A stretch of DNA of 64,000 nucleotides, from contig CAYSPG010000005.1 of NCBI GenBank assembly GCA_964432885.1, positions 124,001-188,000 of the forward strand, in the 5' to 3' direction. Each line of letters opens with the position of its first letter. Positions within the stretch are counted from its first letter, which is position 1. This DNA is from CAYSPG01 sp964432885. GTDB lineage: Bacteria; Bacteroidota; Bacteroidia; AKYH767-A; OLB10. The notes beneath the pieces are model-generated. The model had not been told where the DNA came from. It saw only the letters and a program-made list of their open reading frames with translations, and searched no databases. Made by a program: the position numbers and the translations under genes. Positions 56,340 to 64,000 of the stretch are shown here, piece after piece.

Positions 56340-58705
56340 AAATCTGCAACAAGCTGTACGGCATACGTACGAGGTGACTCTATTTTTAAAGGCCGTAAGG
56401 TGTACTCGGTATTAAAGGCATTATTGATAATAATGGAAGCTTTTAAAAACCTAAATGCGCTGTAGGAAATTCTGAAATCAAAAATGCGCGCTCCCTGGTT
56501 GTTTTTTTCACGGTAGGTTTTAATTCCTGTAGGCAGCACACCCGGGTTATCTAAGTCATAAAAGGTTTTATCAATATTGCGCATAAAGGAATAATACCTC
56601 CAACTTGCACCCACCGAAATTTTCTTTTTCCAGCTAATTTCTATATCTGCTTTTGCCTGGTGCTGTATGCGGTATTTTAAAATATTGTCGGTAGTATCAG
56701 TGCTGGTGTTGAGGTATGCAAGCTCGGTGGGTTCAAATCCATCTGCTGGGCTGTCAACAGCAAATACATAAGCCGGATCAATGCTTTGCGGAAGTATGTA
56801 GGTGTATCCGGCTAATACGGTAACCGAAATATTGCGCGACAGGTTTCCCTGGCCGGCAAGTGAAAAATCAAGCCCACGTACCCTTGTGGGGCCTGTGTTT
56901 ACAAATTTAAACCCTGCAGAGTCGGGTCGCCAAAGGGCATAGATGTATTCAATGGTGTTTTTGTATTCCTGCCAAAAACCGGCTGCATCAACAAAGGCTA
57001 AAAAATTTCCAAACTTAATTCCTTGTTTAATTCCTATCTCTGAATTCCAACTTGTTTCGGGTTTTAGTTGTTGGTTTGGAAAAACGGTTATTCCTCCGGC
57101 TGAAGTTTTTATAAATTTTTCGGCAATGGTGGGGTAGCGATAACCTTGTCCGTATGAGTAACGCAAAAATGTTCCTCGTGCAATTTTTAAGTTAAGCCCG
57201 GCTCTGAAAATTGGGCGTATAACGGTTTCAATTTTGTTAATGCTAAAGTATTCGCCACGAAATCCTGCGGTAATAGTTAGTGTTTTTTCGTACGTTTTAT
57301 CCAATTGTGTATAAACGGCCCAGTTTTCTAACTTATTATTTGGGGTTCCGCTTTGGGAAAACAATTCAGCACTTGAATGAACCTGATTGGTAAATATGCC
57401 GGTGGTGAGTGTTAAGCCTTCAGATTCAAATTCTTTCAGCAACTGGTAATCGGCCATGTACAGTGTGCTTTTGTTGCTTTGGCCGTTGCTGTTTTTGTTA
57501 TCGGTGTAAAAATAACGTGCATGAAGGTTGTGCTTTAATCCAGATGGAGAATAATAAGTTATGTAGGGGTCAATGTAAAAGGTGGTAAACTTTGTAAGTG
57601 TCATTGTACCCGGAAATGCGCGGTAAATATTTGAACTGCTGTCGCCCCAAACAAGGGAAAAGTTGGTATGCGATTGCATAAAGTTTCCGTTGATACCAGC
57701 GGCAAGGCCTTTTATTTTAGCAAATCGGTGGCGGTAGTTAAAATCAAAACGATACGACTTGTCTGCAACATCATCTTCTGTAACAGTGTCAACTTTAAAT
57801 GGTAATGCGGGGTTTGGGATGTGGGGGCCAATGAAGTTATGATCGTACAATGCAGATATGCCCACTGCTACATCATTTGTGCCTAAGCGCTGTGCGTGCA
57901 ATGCATTGATACCGTAAAACGATGCAGTGCCATTCCACCATTTGGCAGAGTCGCGGCTGGGGGCGCTGTAAGCACCGCAGTAGGTACGCATATAAGTGCG
58001 TGTTTTTTCTTTAGGAAATGCAGTTAAAAAATTTATGGTTCCGCTTAATGCGGATGAGCCGTATAACACGGATGAAGCTCCTTTAACCACTTCAATCTGT
58101 TCGATGTTTTCGATAGGGATAAAGCTCCATTCGGTTTTGCCGGCATCACCGGTCATGATGGGAAGTCCGTCAATTAAAGTGGCAACACGGCTGCCTACAC
58201 CAAAGCTAAAGCCGCTGCCGCCACGTATTTGCGGTTCGCTGTCAAGTATATTCAGGCCAGGAACCTGTTCCAATGCAGATTCGATGCTGGTGGTGTTTTT
58301 ACCTTCAATGATGTTGGGTTTTAGAACTTCCATGCTGGCTATCGACTCTTCAATTTTTTGCTCGCGCCTGCTGGCTGTAATTACAGTTGTTTGCAAATCT
58401 TTTTGTACCGGAAAAAGATAAACATTACGGGTTTGTGACTGCCGGTTTGTGCTAATTACCAGCGTATCATTGGCCATACCAATAAAAGTGCAGATAAGAT
58501 GTGTTGTGTTTTCTGATACAGTAATGGAATATTTACCATCAACATCGGTAATCACTGCATTTTGAATATTGTTAATAGCAAATAAGGTAGCCCCAGGTAG
58601 CGCCTCATTGGTTTGTGCATTAAAAACGGTGCCTGAAACTACTGTTTGCGCTTTTAAAGCGCAAGAAACAAACAGTAGGTAAATAACAACGAGGTGTTTT
58701 TTCAC
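56336..58705 (-). CDS. TonB-dependent outer-membrane receptor
   Basis: 789 residues. Signal peptide MKKHLVVIYLLFVSCALKAQ. Residues about 24-105 are a carboxypeptidase-regulatory-like domain (VSGTVFNAQTNEALPGATLF), as in SusC-like receptors. The plug follows (ALEQVPGLNILDSEPQIRGG, VVKGASSVLYGSSALSG), then a 22-strand barrel that ends PLKIESPRTYAVQLVADF with the terminal Phe for Bam recognition. It imports a ligand, perhaps a siderophore, metal or oligomer, with TonB energy. A T9SS protein gene lies 9 bp upstream and probably shares its transcript. The barrel is shorter than typical SusC (about 1,000 residues), nearer siderophore receptors. Confidence 0.93.
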   Translation of the reverse strand: MKKHLVVIYLLFVSCALKAQTVVSGTVFNAQTNEALPGATLFAINNIQNAVITDVDGKYSITVSENTTHLICTFIGMANDTLVISTNRQSQTRNVYLFPVQKDLQTTVITASRREQKIEESIASMEVLKPNIIEGKNTTSIESALEQVPGLNILDSEPQIRGGSGFSFGVGSRVATLIDGLPIMTGDAGKTEWSFIPIENIEQIEVVKGASSVLYGSSALSGTINFLTAFPKEKTRTYMRTYCGAYSAPSRDSAKWWNGTASFYGINALHAQRLGTNDVAVGISALYDHNFIGPHIPNPALPFKVDTVTEDDVADKSYRFDFNYRHRFAKIKGLAAGINGNFMQSHTNFSLVWGDSSSNIYRAFPGTMTLTKFTTFYIDPYITYYSPSGLKHNLHARYFYTDNKNSNGQSNKSTLYMADYQLLKEFESEGLTLTTGIFTNQVHSSAELFSQSGTPNNKLENWAVYTQLDKTYEKTLTITAGFRGEYFSINKIETVIRPIFRAGLNLKIARGTFLRYSYGQGYRYPTIAEKFIKTSAGGITVFPNQQLKPETSWNSEIGIKQGIKFGNFLAFVDAAGFWQEYKNTIEYIYALWRPDSAGFKFVNTGPTRVRGLDFSLAGQGNLSRNISVTVLAGYTYILPQSIDPAYVFAVDSPADGFEPTELAYLNTSTDTTDNILKYRIQHQAKADIEISWKKKISVGASWRYYSFMRNIDKTFYDLDNPGVLPTGIKTYREKNNQGARIFDFRISYSAFRFLKASIIINNAFNTEYTLRPLKIESPRTYAVQLVADF

Positions 58706-58714
58706 AATTAAAAA

Positions 58715-59590
58715 TTACTTGGCAAATTTTGCTGTAACTATTTCACCACTGTTGTTGCTTATGTTTATAAAGTACAATCCGCTATTTAAAAAGTGTAGCG
58801 AAAGTTGCAGGTTGCCGCTGTGTTTTTGGGTATAACAAACAGCGCCTGCTGCGTTCATTATTTTAATAGTATAAGTTTGGGTATTAGCCGAAGTTATTTG
58901 CAGGCTGGTATTTTGAGGAGAGTATAAAATACTATATGTGCCGGATGATGCATTGGAGGTGATGGCCGATGGGTTAAAAATTAAATCAACATCATCAAAT
59001 ATTGCCATGCTGTTTACCACCTGGTTGCTGGGGCCGCTACTGGATAGTATCCATTGGGAGATAACTGGTGTATTGGTATTAAAATAAGCAATGGGTGCCG
59101 AAAAACGAGTAAAGCTGCTTACAGTGGTTGATGGTAAGTTAAATCTTACGTATCCTGCCGTATCGTTATTGGCATCAAACAGTGAGAATTCGGCAAAGCC
59201 GTGATCGTTATTTACTGGTGTGCATTTGTACCAGCCCACAATACTATCAGGGCGTTGTGTAAATGGTAGGCCACCGGTAATGCCATAGGGTGGGGTGGTT
59301 ATTAATGTGCCTGTGGTGGCAATGCCGTTGGCAGTTTGCCCAAATACGCTTTTGGTGGTAAGTTTAATGGCATAGGTGCCTGTGTGTACATCAGCACCGG
59401 TGGCACGGGTGCAGGTAAGTACGCCTACAATGGCGGTGTTTGGATTAAGGGTGTTCCAGTTATCAGGATCCCAATGATTGCCGTTTTGAGTCCAGTTTTC
59501 AAACGATGGGTTGGGGGTAGCGGCATTTTGAGCAGTGGCAGTATTTATACCAACTATAAGTATAAGCAGGGTGAGTAATTGTTTTTTCAT
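58715..59590 (-). CDS. T9SS-type surface protein with jelly-roll (PCMD-like) domain
   Basis: 291 residues from the ATG at 59590. Signal peptide KKQLLTLLILIVGINTATAQ. The body is a beta jelly-roll (NPSFENWTQNGNHWDPDNWN, HTGTYAIKLTTKSVFGQTAN, DSIVGWYKCTPVNNDHGFAE), a layout seen in the PCMD/carbohydrate-binding group. The last 70 residues (YSILYSPQNTSLQITSANTQ to GEIVTAKFAK) resemble a sorting domain but lack a clear YPNP word, so T9SS export is probable rather than certain. It precedes the TonB receptor gene by 9 bp and could feed ligand to it, like a SusD-type partner. Confidence 0.8.
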   Translation of the reverse strand: MKKQLLTLLILIVGINTATAQNAATPNPSFENWTQNGNHWDPDNWNTLNPNTAIVGVLTCTRATGADVHTGTYAIKLTTKSVFGQTANGIATTGTLITTPPYGITGGLPFTQRPDSIVGWYKCTPVNNDHGFAEFSLFDANNDTAGYVRFNLPSTTVSSFTRFSAPIAYFNTNTPVISQWILSSSGPSNQVVNSMAIFDDVDLIFNPSAITSNASSGTYSILYSPQNTSLQITSANTQTYTIKIMNAAGAVCYTQKHSGNLQLSLHFLNSGLYFINISNNSGEIVTAKFAK

Positions 59591-59610
59591 CAATATTAGA
59601 TTTTATCAGG

Positions 59611-59618
59611 CAAACGTA
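59611..59618 (-). promoter_or_regulatory. -7 promoter element of the surface protein/TonB receptor unit
   Basis: TACGTTTG on the minus strand, exact TAnnTTTG, 21 bases before the ATG at 59590. Confidence 0.5.
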
Positions 59619-59679
59619 GCAAAAAAGGAGTTAACCTTATATATCTTATCAGGTGTTAAGAATAAAAAAATGACACCTA

Positions 59680-60012
59680 CTAAAACATCCCCTTAAACTT
59701 TTTTACCACCCACCCGCCAACAGCAAGCTGCATGATTTTAAAAATAAGTTTGAACGTTTTATTCTCTTTAAAATCATCCGGCAACAGGTTTTCAACCCAA
59801 TCGGCAAGCCAAAATATTTTTTCCATGGCTGGATTATCTTTTACCACCTTTGATGATTTAAAAGAATCAATTATCACATCGCCAAAATTTTGCTGAAGGT
59901 GTGTAAGTGATTGGTTAAGTTCCATTTCTTTTTGACGGCACAGTGCCTGCAGGCGTTTGCGCTCGGCAACCAGTTCTTCAAGGGTGCTTACGGGGTTAGT
60001 TGCCGGTATCAT
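59680..60012 (-). CDS. Small hypothetical membrane-associated protein
   Basis: 110 residues. A coiled-coil N-terminus (LEELVAERKRLQALCRQKEM) is followed by VIIDSFKSSKVV and a C-terminal amphipathic or membrane segment (LIFKIMQLAVGGWVVKKFKG). No known family. Its first codons overlap the end of the holin-like gene by 17 bp, so the three genes 60604-59680 form one operon. Probably works with the two membrane proteins. Confidence 0.8.
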   Translation of the reverse strand: MIPATNPVSTLEELVAERKRLQALCRQKEMELNQSLTHLQQNFGDVIIDSFKSSKVVKDNPAMEKIFWLADWVENLLPDDFKENKTFKLIFKIMQLAVGGWVVKKFKGMF

Positions 60013-60355
60013 CGGATGTAAGTATGGTTACTACTGTGTTGGTAACACGTTTTTCAAAATGCTTTTTTCGCACCATCATAAATACAGCTATAAGCAACAC
60101 ATACATTAAAGCCACCAGCCCAAAGCCAAGGGCATTGCTGCTTAACAATTCACCCAAATAAAATGCAGCTGACAAAAAAATAAACAGCAATGCAAAAAAC
60201 AACAAAAACATAAGCACCATTGTTGATGCCAGTGCGGCTGATACTTTGGATATTTTTTCGTAGGCTACCAACTTGCCAACCTGTGCCTGTAACTGCACAT
60301 ACCCGGTTATCTGTTCTTTAATATCTAAAAACGGATTTTTTTCCGAATCGTTCAT
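59996..60355 (-). CDS. Holin-X-like (phage holin 3_6) membrane protein
   Basis: 119 residues. After a short soluble part (MNDSEKNPFLDIKEQITGYV) and an amphipathic helix come two membrane helices (ASTMVLMFLLFFALLFIFLS and GLVALMYVLLIAVFMMV) and a basic tail. This fits the PF07332 group, named for phage holins but widespread in bacterial chromosomes without phages. There is no lysin or phage gene around, so a phage role is unlikely; an envelope-stress role with YtxH is the more natural reading. Confidence 0.87.
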   Translation of the reverse strand: MNDSEKNPFLDIKEQITGYVQLQAQVGKLVAYEKISKVSAALASTMVLMFLLFFALLFIFLSAAFYLGELLSSNALGFGLVALMYVLLIAVFMMVRKKHFEKRVTNTVVTILTSDDTGN

Positions 60356-60379
60356 GGTAAACGCTAGTTAATAATAAAC

Positions 60380-60604
60380 TTAAACGCCTAAAATATCATC
60401 CGTTTCTTTTGCCACATCATCGGCCAGTTTCTGGCCTTTTTCAAGCACGCTTTTAATACCGTCTTTTACTTTAGCTGCTGTTTGCTTAATGTCGCCAATC
60501 AGTTCATCTTTTTTTGGGCTGGCCAGTATGTAGCCAATGGCGGCACCTGCTGCCGCTCCCAGTACAAATGCCATCAGCATGGCCGATTTATCTTTGCTTT
60601 CCAT
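60380..60604 (-). CDS. YtxH family small membrane protein
   Basis: 74 residues from the ATG at 60604; an ATG/alternative seven codons upstream lies at the -7 element. A glycine-rich membrane segment (LMAFVLGAAAGAAIGYILAS) follows a short polar start, then SPKKDELIGDIKQTAAKVKD and an amphipathic helix. This is the YtxH domain (PF12732), found in stress-induced proteins. It heads a three-gene operon with the holin-like and coiled-coil genes. Confidence 0.9.
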   Translation of the reverse strand: MESKDKSAMLMAFVLGAAAGAAIGYILASPKKDELIGDIKQTAAKVKDGIKSVLEKGQKLADDVAKETDDILGV

Positions 60605-60622
60605 TGTGATTTTTTGTTTACA

Positions 60623-60630
60623 CAAATATA
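60623..60630 (-). promoter_or_regulatory. -7 promoter element of the YtxH operon
   Basis: TATATTTG on the minus strand, exact TAnnTTTG, 19 bases before the ATG at 60604. Confidence 0.5.
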
Positions 60631-60654
60631 AACAATCCTCTTTGCCCTTTATCT

Positions 60655-62718
60655 TTAATTATTTAAAGGCAGAAATGAGTACTCTTTAGCATACTCAATC
60701 ATTTGAGGAATAAACTCCTGATTACAGTCAACCGTTACGTTAATAATGCTGTCGCCATCCATTATAGGAATAAGCTTAGGCTGAATAAAACCCATGTAAG
60801 GAGCTATGTTAAGGTTTTTATACCGCTGGTGAACTTCTGCAATCAACGCTTGGTCGGCTTTTACACCGTAGGTTTCAACTAAGTTTTTTCCGGCCTCAAA
60901 ATCGCCTTCGGATTTAATGCGCTGTATTTCGCGCAGCAAATTGCCAAACAAGGTGCGCAGCTTTTCATAATCGTTTATGCGAACGTATGTTTTCCCATCG
61001 CGTGTAATTTTTTCAATCACATTGTCTTTTTTTCCGTTTTCGTACGACCACAGGCAAATCAACTGGCGGTTGCGCATGTGCGATTCTTCAATATTATCGC
61101 CCGGCTTAATGCGGTACAGTTGCGTTATCATACCGTTAAGCAAGTAAGCATTGTACTGCGCCTTGCCCACATCGGTGGTTTGCATAACCCCCATATCTAC
61201 TAATTTTTTATCCATAATGTAATACAGCGCTACCAGGTCGGCACGTGCTTCTTCCAGCGTGCTTGCATAGCCTTTAAGCGTAACATCGGTGGTGCTAACG
61301 CCTTTGTTTATTTTACCCGAAGCATGGCCTATTACTTCGTGCATGTCGGTATGCAAATCGCTGCATATTGCCCCGTGCTGCTTAACCAGTTTTTTTACTT
61401 CATCATTCTCGCCAAACTCATCAATGCTGGGGCTTTTGGCCTTGGCATAGTTATAAGATGCTACAATGTTTCCAAGCGAAACTGATTTGCTTCCGTGTAT
61501 TTCGCGAATCCAGTCGGGGTTTGGCAGGTTTATGCCAATGGGTGTTGAGGGGGCCGCATCGCCAGCCTCGGTAATTACAGTAATTACTTTGGCCGAAATG
61601 CCTTTTACTGTATCCTTTTTATGTTGGGGCATCAAGGGGGAGTTATCTTCAAACCACTGAGCCTCTTTTGCAATGGCGGCTATGCGCTTGGTGGCTTCAA
61701 AGTCTTTCATGCTAAGCACTGTTTCAAACGAGCCTTTGCGGTGCAGGGGGTCAAGGTACACTTCGATGAAGCCTGTGGCAATGTCAATTACCGAGGCTGT
61801 GTCTTTTACCCATGATATGCAGTACTTGTCATAATCGCGCAGGTCGCCAGTTTGATAATATTTTATAAGCGCCTCCAGCGTTTTTTGTTGTGTTTGGTTT
61901 TCGGCTACGCTAACCGCTTTTTGCAGCCAGTACACCATTTTTTCTATGGCCGGGCCATACATGCCGCCCACTTTCCACACCTTTTCGGTAATCACCCCGT
62001 TTTCTTTTACCACTTTTGAGTTTAATCCCCAGCTTGGTTGTTCTTTAAGGTTAGGAATTTTTTTGGCTTTGTAAAAATCGTCCACTTCTTTTTCGGTAAC
62101 GCCCTGGTAAAAATTGTTTGCAGATGCCAGTACGTGGTCTTTATCAGCCGAAAGGTCAATGCACTTGCCGTCAACTGCGGGGTTAAACAAAATGGGAGTG
62201 AGGAAAGCAGCCAGTTCATCGGTGCTTTTGCCTTCAAGTGGCAGTTTGGCGGCATCGCTTTGGGCCAACAGTTGTTTCAAATACTCAGGTTTAAACTCGG
62301 GAAGCATTTTGTCGGCAGAGTAGTGGTGATGTATGCCGTTGGCAAAGAAGAAACGCTTTGCATACACTTCAAAACTTAGGTAGTCGTCAGCCGATTTATC
62401 TCCACTGTATGTTTCTAATATGGCAACAAGGGTTTGCCTTATGAGGAGGTTGTGCCTGTACTTTTGGTCCATAAAAATATCGCGTCCGCATAAGCCCGCC
62501 TGCTGCAGGTAATAGGCAAGTTGCTTTTGCTGAAGGGAGAGGTCATCAAAGCCGGGTACATTGTACCGCAGGACTTGTATGTCGGCAAAGCGGTCGGCAA
62601 TAATTTCTTTGGCATCAAGTGAAGTTTGATTTTGTGTTTGCTCTTTTTTGTTTTGGGTTGAGCAGGATGCAAGTAATGTTATGGCTGCGATGGCCAATGT
62701 GTTTTTAATGTTGGTCAT
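60655..62718 (-). CDS. M49 family dipeptidyl peptidase III, lipoprotein form
   Basis: 687 residues from the ATG at 62718, which starts a lipoprotein signal (MTNIKNTLAIAAITLLASCS; Cys19). An open frame continues 98 codons upstream but only through hairpin repeats, so that start is rejected. The zinc motif HEVIGHASGK (HExxGH, near residue 455) and TLEEARADLVALYY (EExxAD, near 488) are diagnostic of DPP III. The enzyme removes dipeptides from the N-terminus of oligopeptides. Classical DPP III is cytosolic; here a lipobox predicts membrane anchoring in the periplasm or on the surface, consistent with the exported S9 enzymes in this window. Confidence 0.93.
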   Translation of the reverse strand: MTNIKNTLAIAAITLLASCSTQNKKEQTQNQTSLDAKEIIADRFADIQVLRYNVPGFDDLSLQQKQLAYYLQQAGLCGRDIFMDQKYRHNLLIRQTLVAILETYSGDKSADDYLSFEVYAKRFFFANGIHHHYSADKMLPEFKPEYLKQLLAQSDAAKLPLEGKSTDELAAFLTPILFNPAVDGKCIDLSADKDHVLASANNFYQGVTEKEVDDFYKAKKIPNLKEQPSWGLNSKVVKENGVITEKVWKVGGMYGPAIEKMVYWLQKAVSVAENQTQQKTLEALIKYYQTGDLRDYDKYCISWVKDTASVIDIATGFIEVYLDPLHRKGSFETVLSMKDFEATKRIAAIAKEAQWFEDNSPLMPQHKKDTVKGISAKVITVITEAGDAAPSTPIGINLPNPDWIREIHGSKSVSLGNIVASYNYAKAKSPSIDEFGENDEVKKLVKQHGAICSDLHTDMHEVIGHASGKINKGVSTTDVTLKGYASTLEEARADLVALYYIMDKKLVDMGVMQTTDVGKAQYNAYLLNGMITQLYRIKPGDNIEESHMRNRQLICLWSYENGKKDNVIEKITRDGKTYVRINDYEKLRTLFGNLLREIQRIKSEGDFEAGKNLVETYGVKADQALIAEVHQRYKNLNIAPYMGFIQPKLIPIMDGDSIINVTVDCNQEFIPQMIEYAKEYSFLPLNN

Positions 62719-62898
62719 TGATGATATTTTTTGGAGGTGTGAAGGTATGAATTGGCAGCCAATGTAAGCAAGGGTATGGGGGATTGAAAAAGTTTTTGGC
62801 AGTATGCTGAGGTTAGTGGGGAGTGGGTTAGGGTATGTGCGGAACCGATTGAGGTTAGAGCGGAATATGGGCGGATGGATGGTATGAACAGGATTGAG

Positions 62899-63035
62899 AA
62901 AGCACAGGGCTTTACTTACCCTGTGTTGGGGGTATGCCGCTGAGAAAAAGCACAGGGCTTTACCCTGTGTTGGGGGTATGCCGCCCTTGCAGGGCTTGAA
63001 GAGTTTATTCAAGAAACTGTGTCAAAGAAAAATGG
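62899..63035. repeat. 137-bp direct repeat with hairpins, copy 1
   Basis: Matches 63091-63227 with one visible mismatch (CACAGGG/CATAGGG). Each copy contains two GCACAGGG-CTTTA-CCCTGTG hairpin units followed by GGGGGTATGCCGC. The copies are 192 bp apart in direct orientation, upstream of the M49 gene. The 62719-63261 gap contains no gene. Confidence 0.85.
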
Positions 63036-63090
63036 AACAAAAATTACCACTGAGGCACTAAGTGCACGGAGGTACACTGAGGGGGATTAG

Positions 63091-63227
63091 AAAGCATAGG
63101 GCTTTACTTACCCTGTGTTGGGGGTATGCCGCTGAGAAAAAGCACAGGGCTTTACCCTGTGTTGGGGGTATGCCGCCCTTGCAGGGCTTGAAGAGTTTAT
63201 TCAAGAAACTGTGTCAAAGAAAAATGG
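63091..63227. repeat. 137-bp direct repeat with hairpins, copy 2
   Basis: Second copy of 62899-63035. An ACTGAGG-type dispersed repeat (63047-63080) lies between the two copies. Confidence 0.85.
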
Positions 63228-63261
63228 GACAATTAAATATTTTGAGGTAACGATTATGCTT

Positions 63262-64000
63262 TTACCTCAAGCCAATTAAAATTTTCTGTGTTCCAGAAAA
63301 TCCTTTGCTGCCTGTAAGCCGCAGGTAATAGGTGGCGGGTGGCAGGTTTGGTAGTTTTACCGTTACACTTCGCGCAGGGGTGGCATTTAGCCTGTGGGCG
63401 TAAGCAAGCCTGCCTCGCTCATCAAACAGTTCCAGGGTATGGGCGCCCTGCATTTCGCTGCTAAAGGCAATGGTAACCTGGCCGCTGGTAACCGGGTTGG
63501 GAAATACTGAAAATGAGGCCTCGGTAAGCTCTTTTACCTGCGATATTCCCGGAAGGTAAAGCGTCCACAATTCGTTTCCGTTGGCGGCATCGGTGGCAAG
63601 AAACAATACATGATCATTTGGTAAAATAACAAATGAATTGGGGTATGATCCGTTGCTGCCGCTGTATATGTCGTGCACCTTTACTGTATTTGTGGTGGTG
63701 CCATCTGTTTTCCACAATTCATTATCAAAATTGCCAAGCTCATAGGCATTAAAATAAAAGGTATTGCCATAGGAAAAAATATTGTAAAAATTACCCACAA
63801 TACCCGAGCCTGATCCCGGCATTATATCTTTTAGCAGCATGGTGCCACCCGTTGTGCCATCGGTTTTATACAACTCGGTGCCAATGCTTGGTGTATATGC
63901 ATTAAAAAACAGTTCGTTGTTAAACTGTACAAAGTTGCGCGGGTTGCTTCCTCCGTTGCCGGGTTCAATATCTTTTACCATAACTGTTCCAGCCCCTGTG
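63262..64000 (-). CDS. ELWxxDGT-repeat T9SS surface protein (3' part; runs off the window)
   Basis: The C-terminal 245 or so residues are present; the frame is open at 64000 and reads TGAGTVMVKDIEPG there, a repeat unit in progress, so the ATG at 63981 is internal. The repeats follow ELYKTDGTTGGTMLLKDIMP and ELWKTDGTTTNTVKVHDIYS, the ELWxxDGT family of beta-propeller blades. The end (SFSVFPNPVTSGQVTIAFSS to GTQKILIGLR) is a T9SS sorting domain. The product is probably exported and surface-attached. Function of the repeats is unknown; adhesion is often suggested. The spacer before the M49 gene is 543 bp of repeats. Confidence 0.9.
   Translation of the reverse strand, partial: TGAGTVMVKDIEPGNGGSNPRNFVQFNNELFFNAYTPSIGTELYKTDGTTGGTMLLKDIMPGSGSGIVGNFYNIFSYGNTFYFNAYELGNFDNELWKTDGTTTNTVKVHDIYSGSNGSYPNSFVILPNDHVLFLATDAANGNELWTLYLPGISQVKELTEASFSVFPNPVTSGQVTIAFSSEMQGAHTLELFDERGRLAYAHRLNATPARSVTVKLPNLPPATYYLRLTGSKGFSGTQKILIGLR

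Noticed and set aside
59996..60355. Phage origin of the holin-like gene
   Set aside because: No lysin, tail, capsid or integrase gene is nearby; such holin-X genes are common on chromosomes beside ytxH.
62719..63012. 98-residue N-terminal extension of the M49 enzyme
   Set aside because: It is encoded by hairpin repeats and would hide the lipoprotein signal at 62718.
1..64000. tRNA, rRNA or riboswitch genes
   Set aside because: I looked for T-loop-like GGTTCAAATCC words and conserved rRNA stretches; the only T-loop-like word noticed lies in coding DNA (near 56717). A covariance-model scan would be decisive.

Overview
The window comes from a member of the Bacteroidota, most likely an uncultured Chitinophagales/Sphingobacteriia-type organism. 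The evidence is internal. At least six secreted proteins end in a type IX secretion (T9SS) C-terminal sorting domain. Start codons lack Shine-Dalgarno sequences. Many genes have the Bacteroidota -7 promoter element TAnnTTTG just upstream. There is a SusC-like TonB receptor, a primary-type sigma factor of about 288 residues, and exported S9 and M49 dipeptidyl peptidases. I found no tRNA, rRNA, CRISPR array, transposase or prophage module.

Layout. 1-8.9 kb is accessory: the start of a 60-residue-repeat exported protein, a small helix-turn-helix gene, a 21-bp-period DNA array, a hypothetical gene, dispersed palindromic repeats, two related T9SS beta-propeller proteins that share a perfect 100-bp repeat, a HepT/MntA toxin-antitoxin pair, and a GxxExxY gene enclosed by inverted repeats. 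8.9-20.3 kb holds the fused isobutyryl-CoA mutase IcmF (carrying two dispersed-repeat insertions), an ECF sigma factor overlapping a membrane-anchored outer-membrane-barrel protein, an S9 dipeptidyl peptidase, a GT-C type membrane glycosyltransferase and a glutamine-dependent asparagine synthetase. 20.4-22.7 kb is a three-gene operon of two membrane proteins and a winged-helix regulator. 22.7-28.2 kb is a seven-gene minus-strand run: TPR protein, phosphosulfolactate synthase, rhodanese, DedA, AroE, a DUF6580-like membrane protein and an MBL hydrolase. 28.4-30.1 kb is a DUF47/PiT phosphate uptake pair.

30-39 kb carries small exported proteins, a TPR protein, a Lys/Glu/Ala-rich coiled-coil protein, a Cys-cluster protein, a T9SS protein, a second S9 peptidase with a 33-codon relic of a sister copy, and an FKBP lipoprotein. 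39-46 kb has a two-component propeller sensor kinase, its NarL-type regulator and four tightly spaced exported proteins. 46-53 kb has a T9SS protein, hypothetical exported proteins, acetyl-CoA synthetase, a diacylglycerol-kinase-like lipid kinase, a histone-H1-like protein with an acidic tail and an LEA-like lipoprotein. 53-64 kb has a primary-sigma paralogue, a class-A-beta-lactamase-fold hydrolase, a pseudo-receiver regulator, a TonB receptor with an adjacent T9SS surface protein, a YtxH/holin-like membrane cluster, an M49 dipeptidyl peptidase lipoprotein, a duplicated hairpin repeat and the 3' end of an ELWxxDGT-repeat T9SS protein.

Together the genes describe an aerobic heterotroph living on peptides and short-chain acids: exported peptidases and T9SS surface proteins, acetate activation by Acs, and butyryl/isobutyryl-CoA interconversion by IcmF. 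The best candidates for new biology are the 21-bp array next to a small HTH gene, the repeat insertions in IcmF, the inverted-repeat-flanked GxxExxY cassette, the HepT with an altered HEPN motif, and the sigma/barrel pair. All functions are read from sequence alone; no database search was possible.
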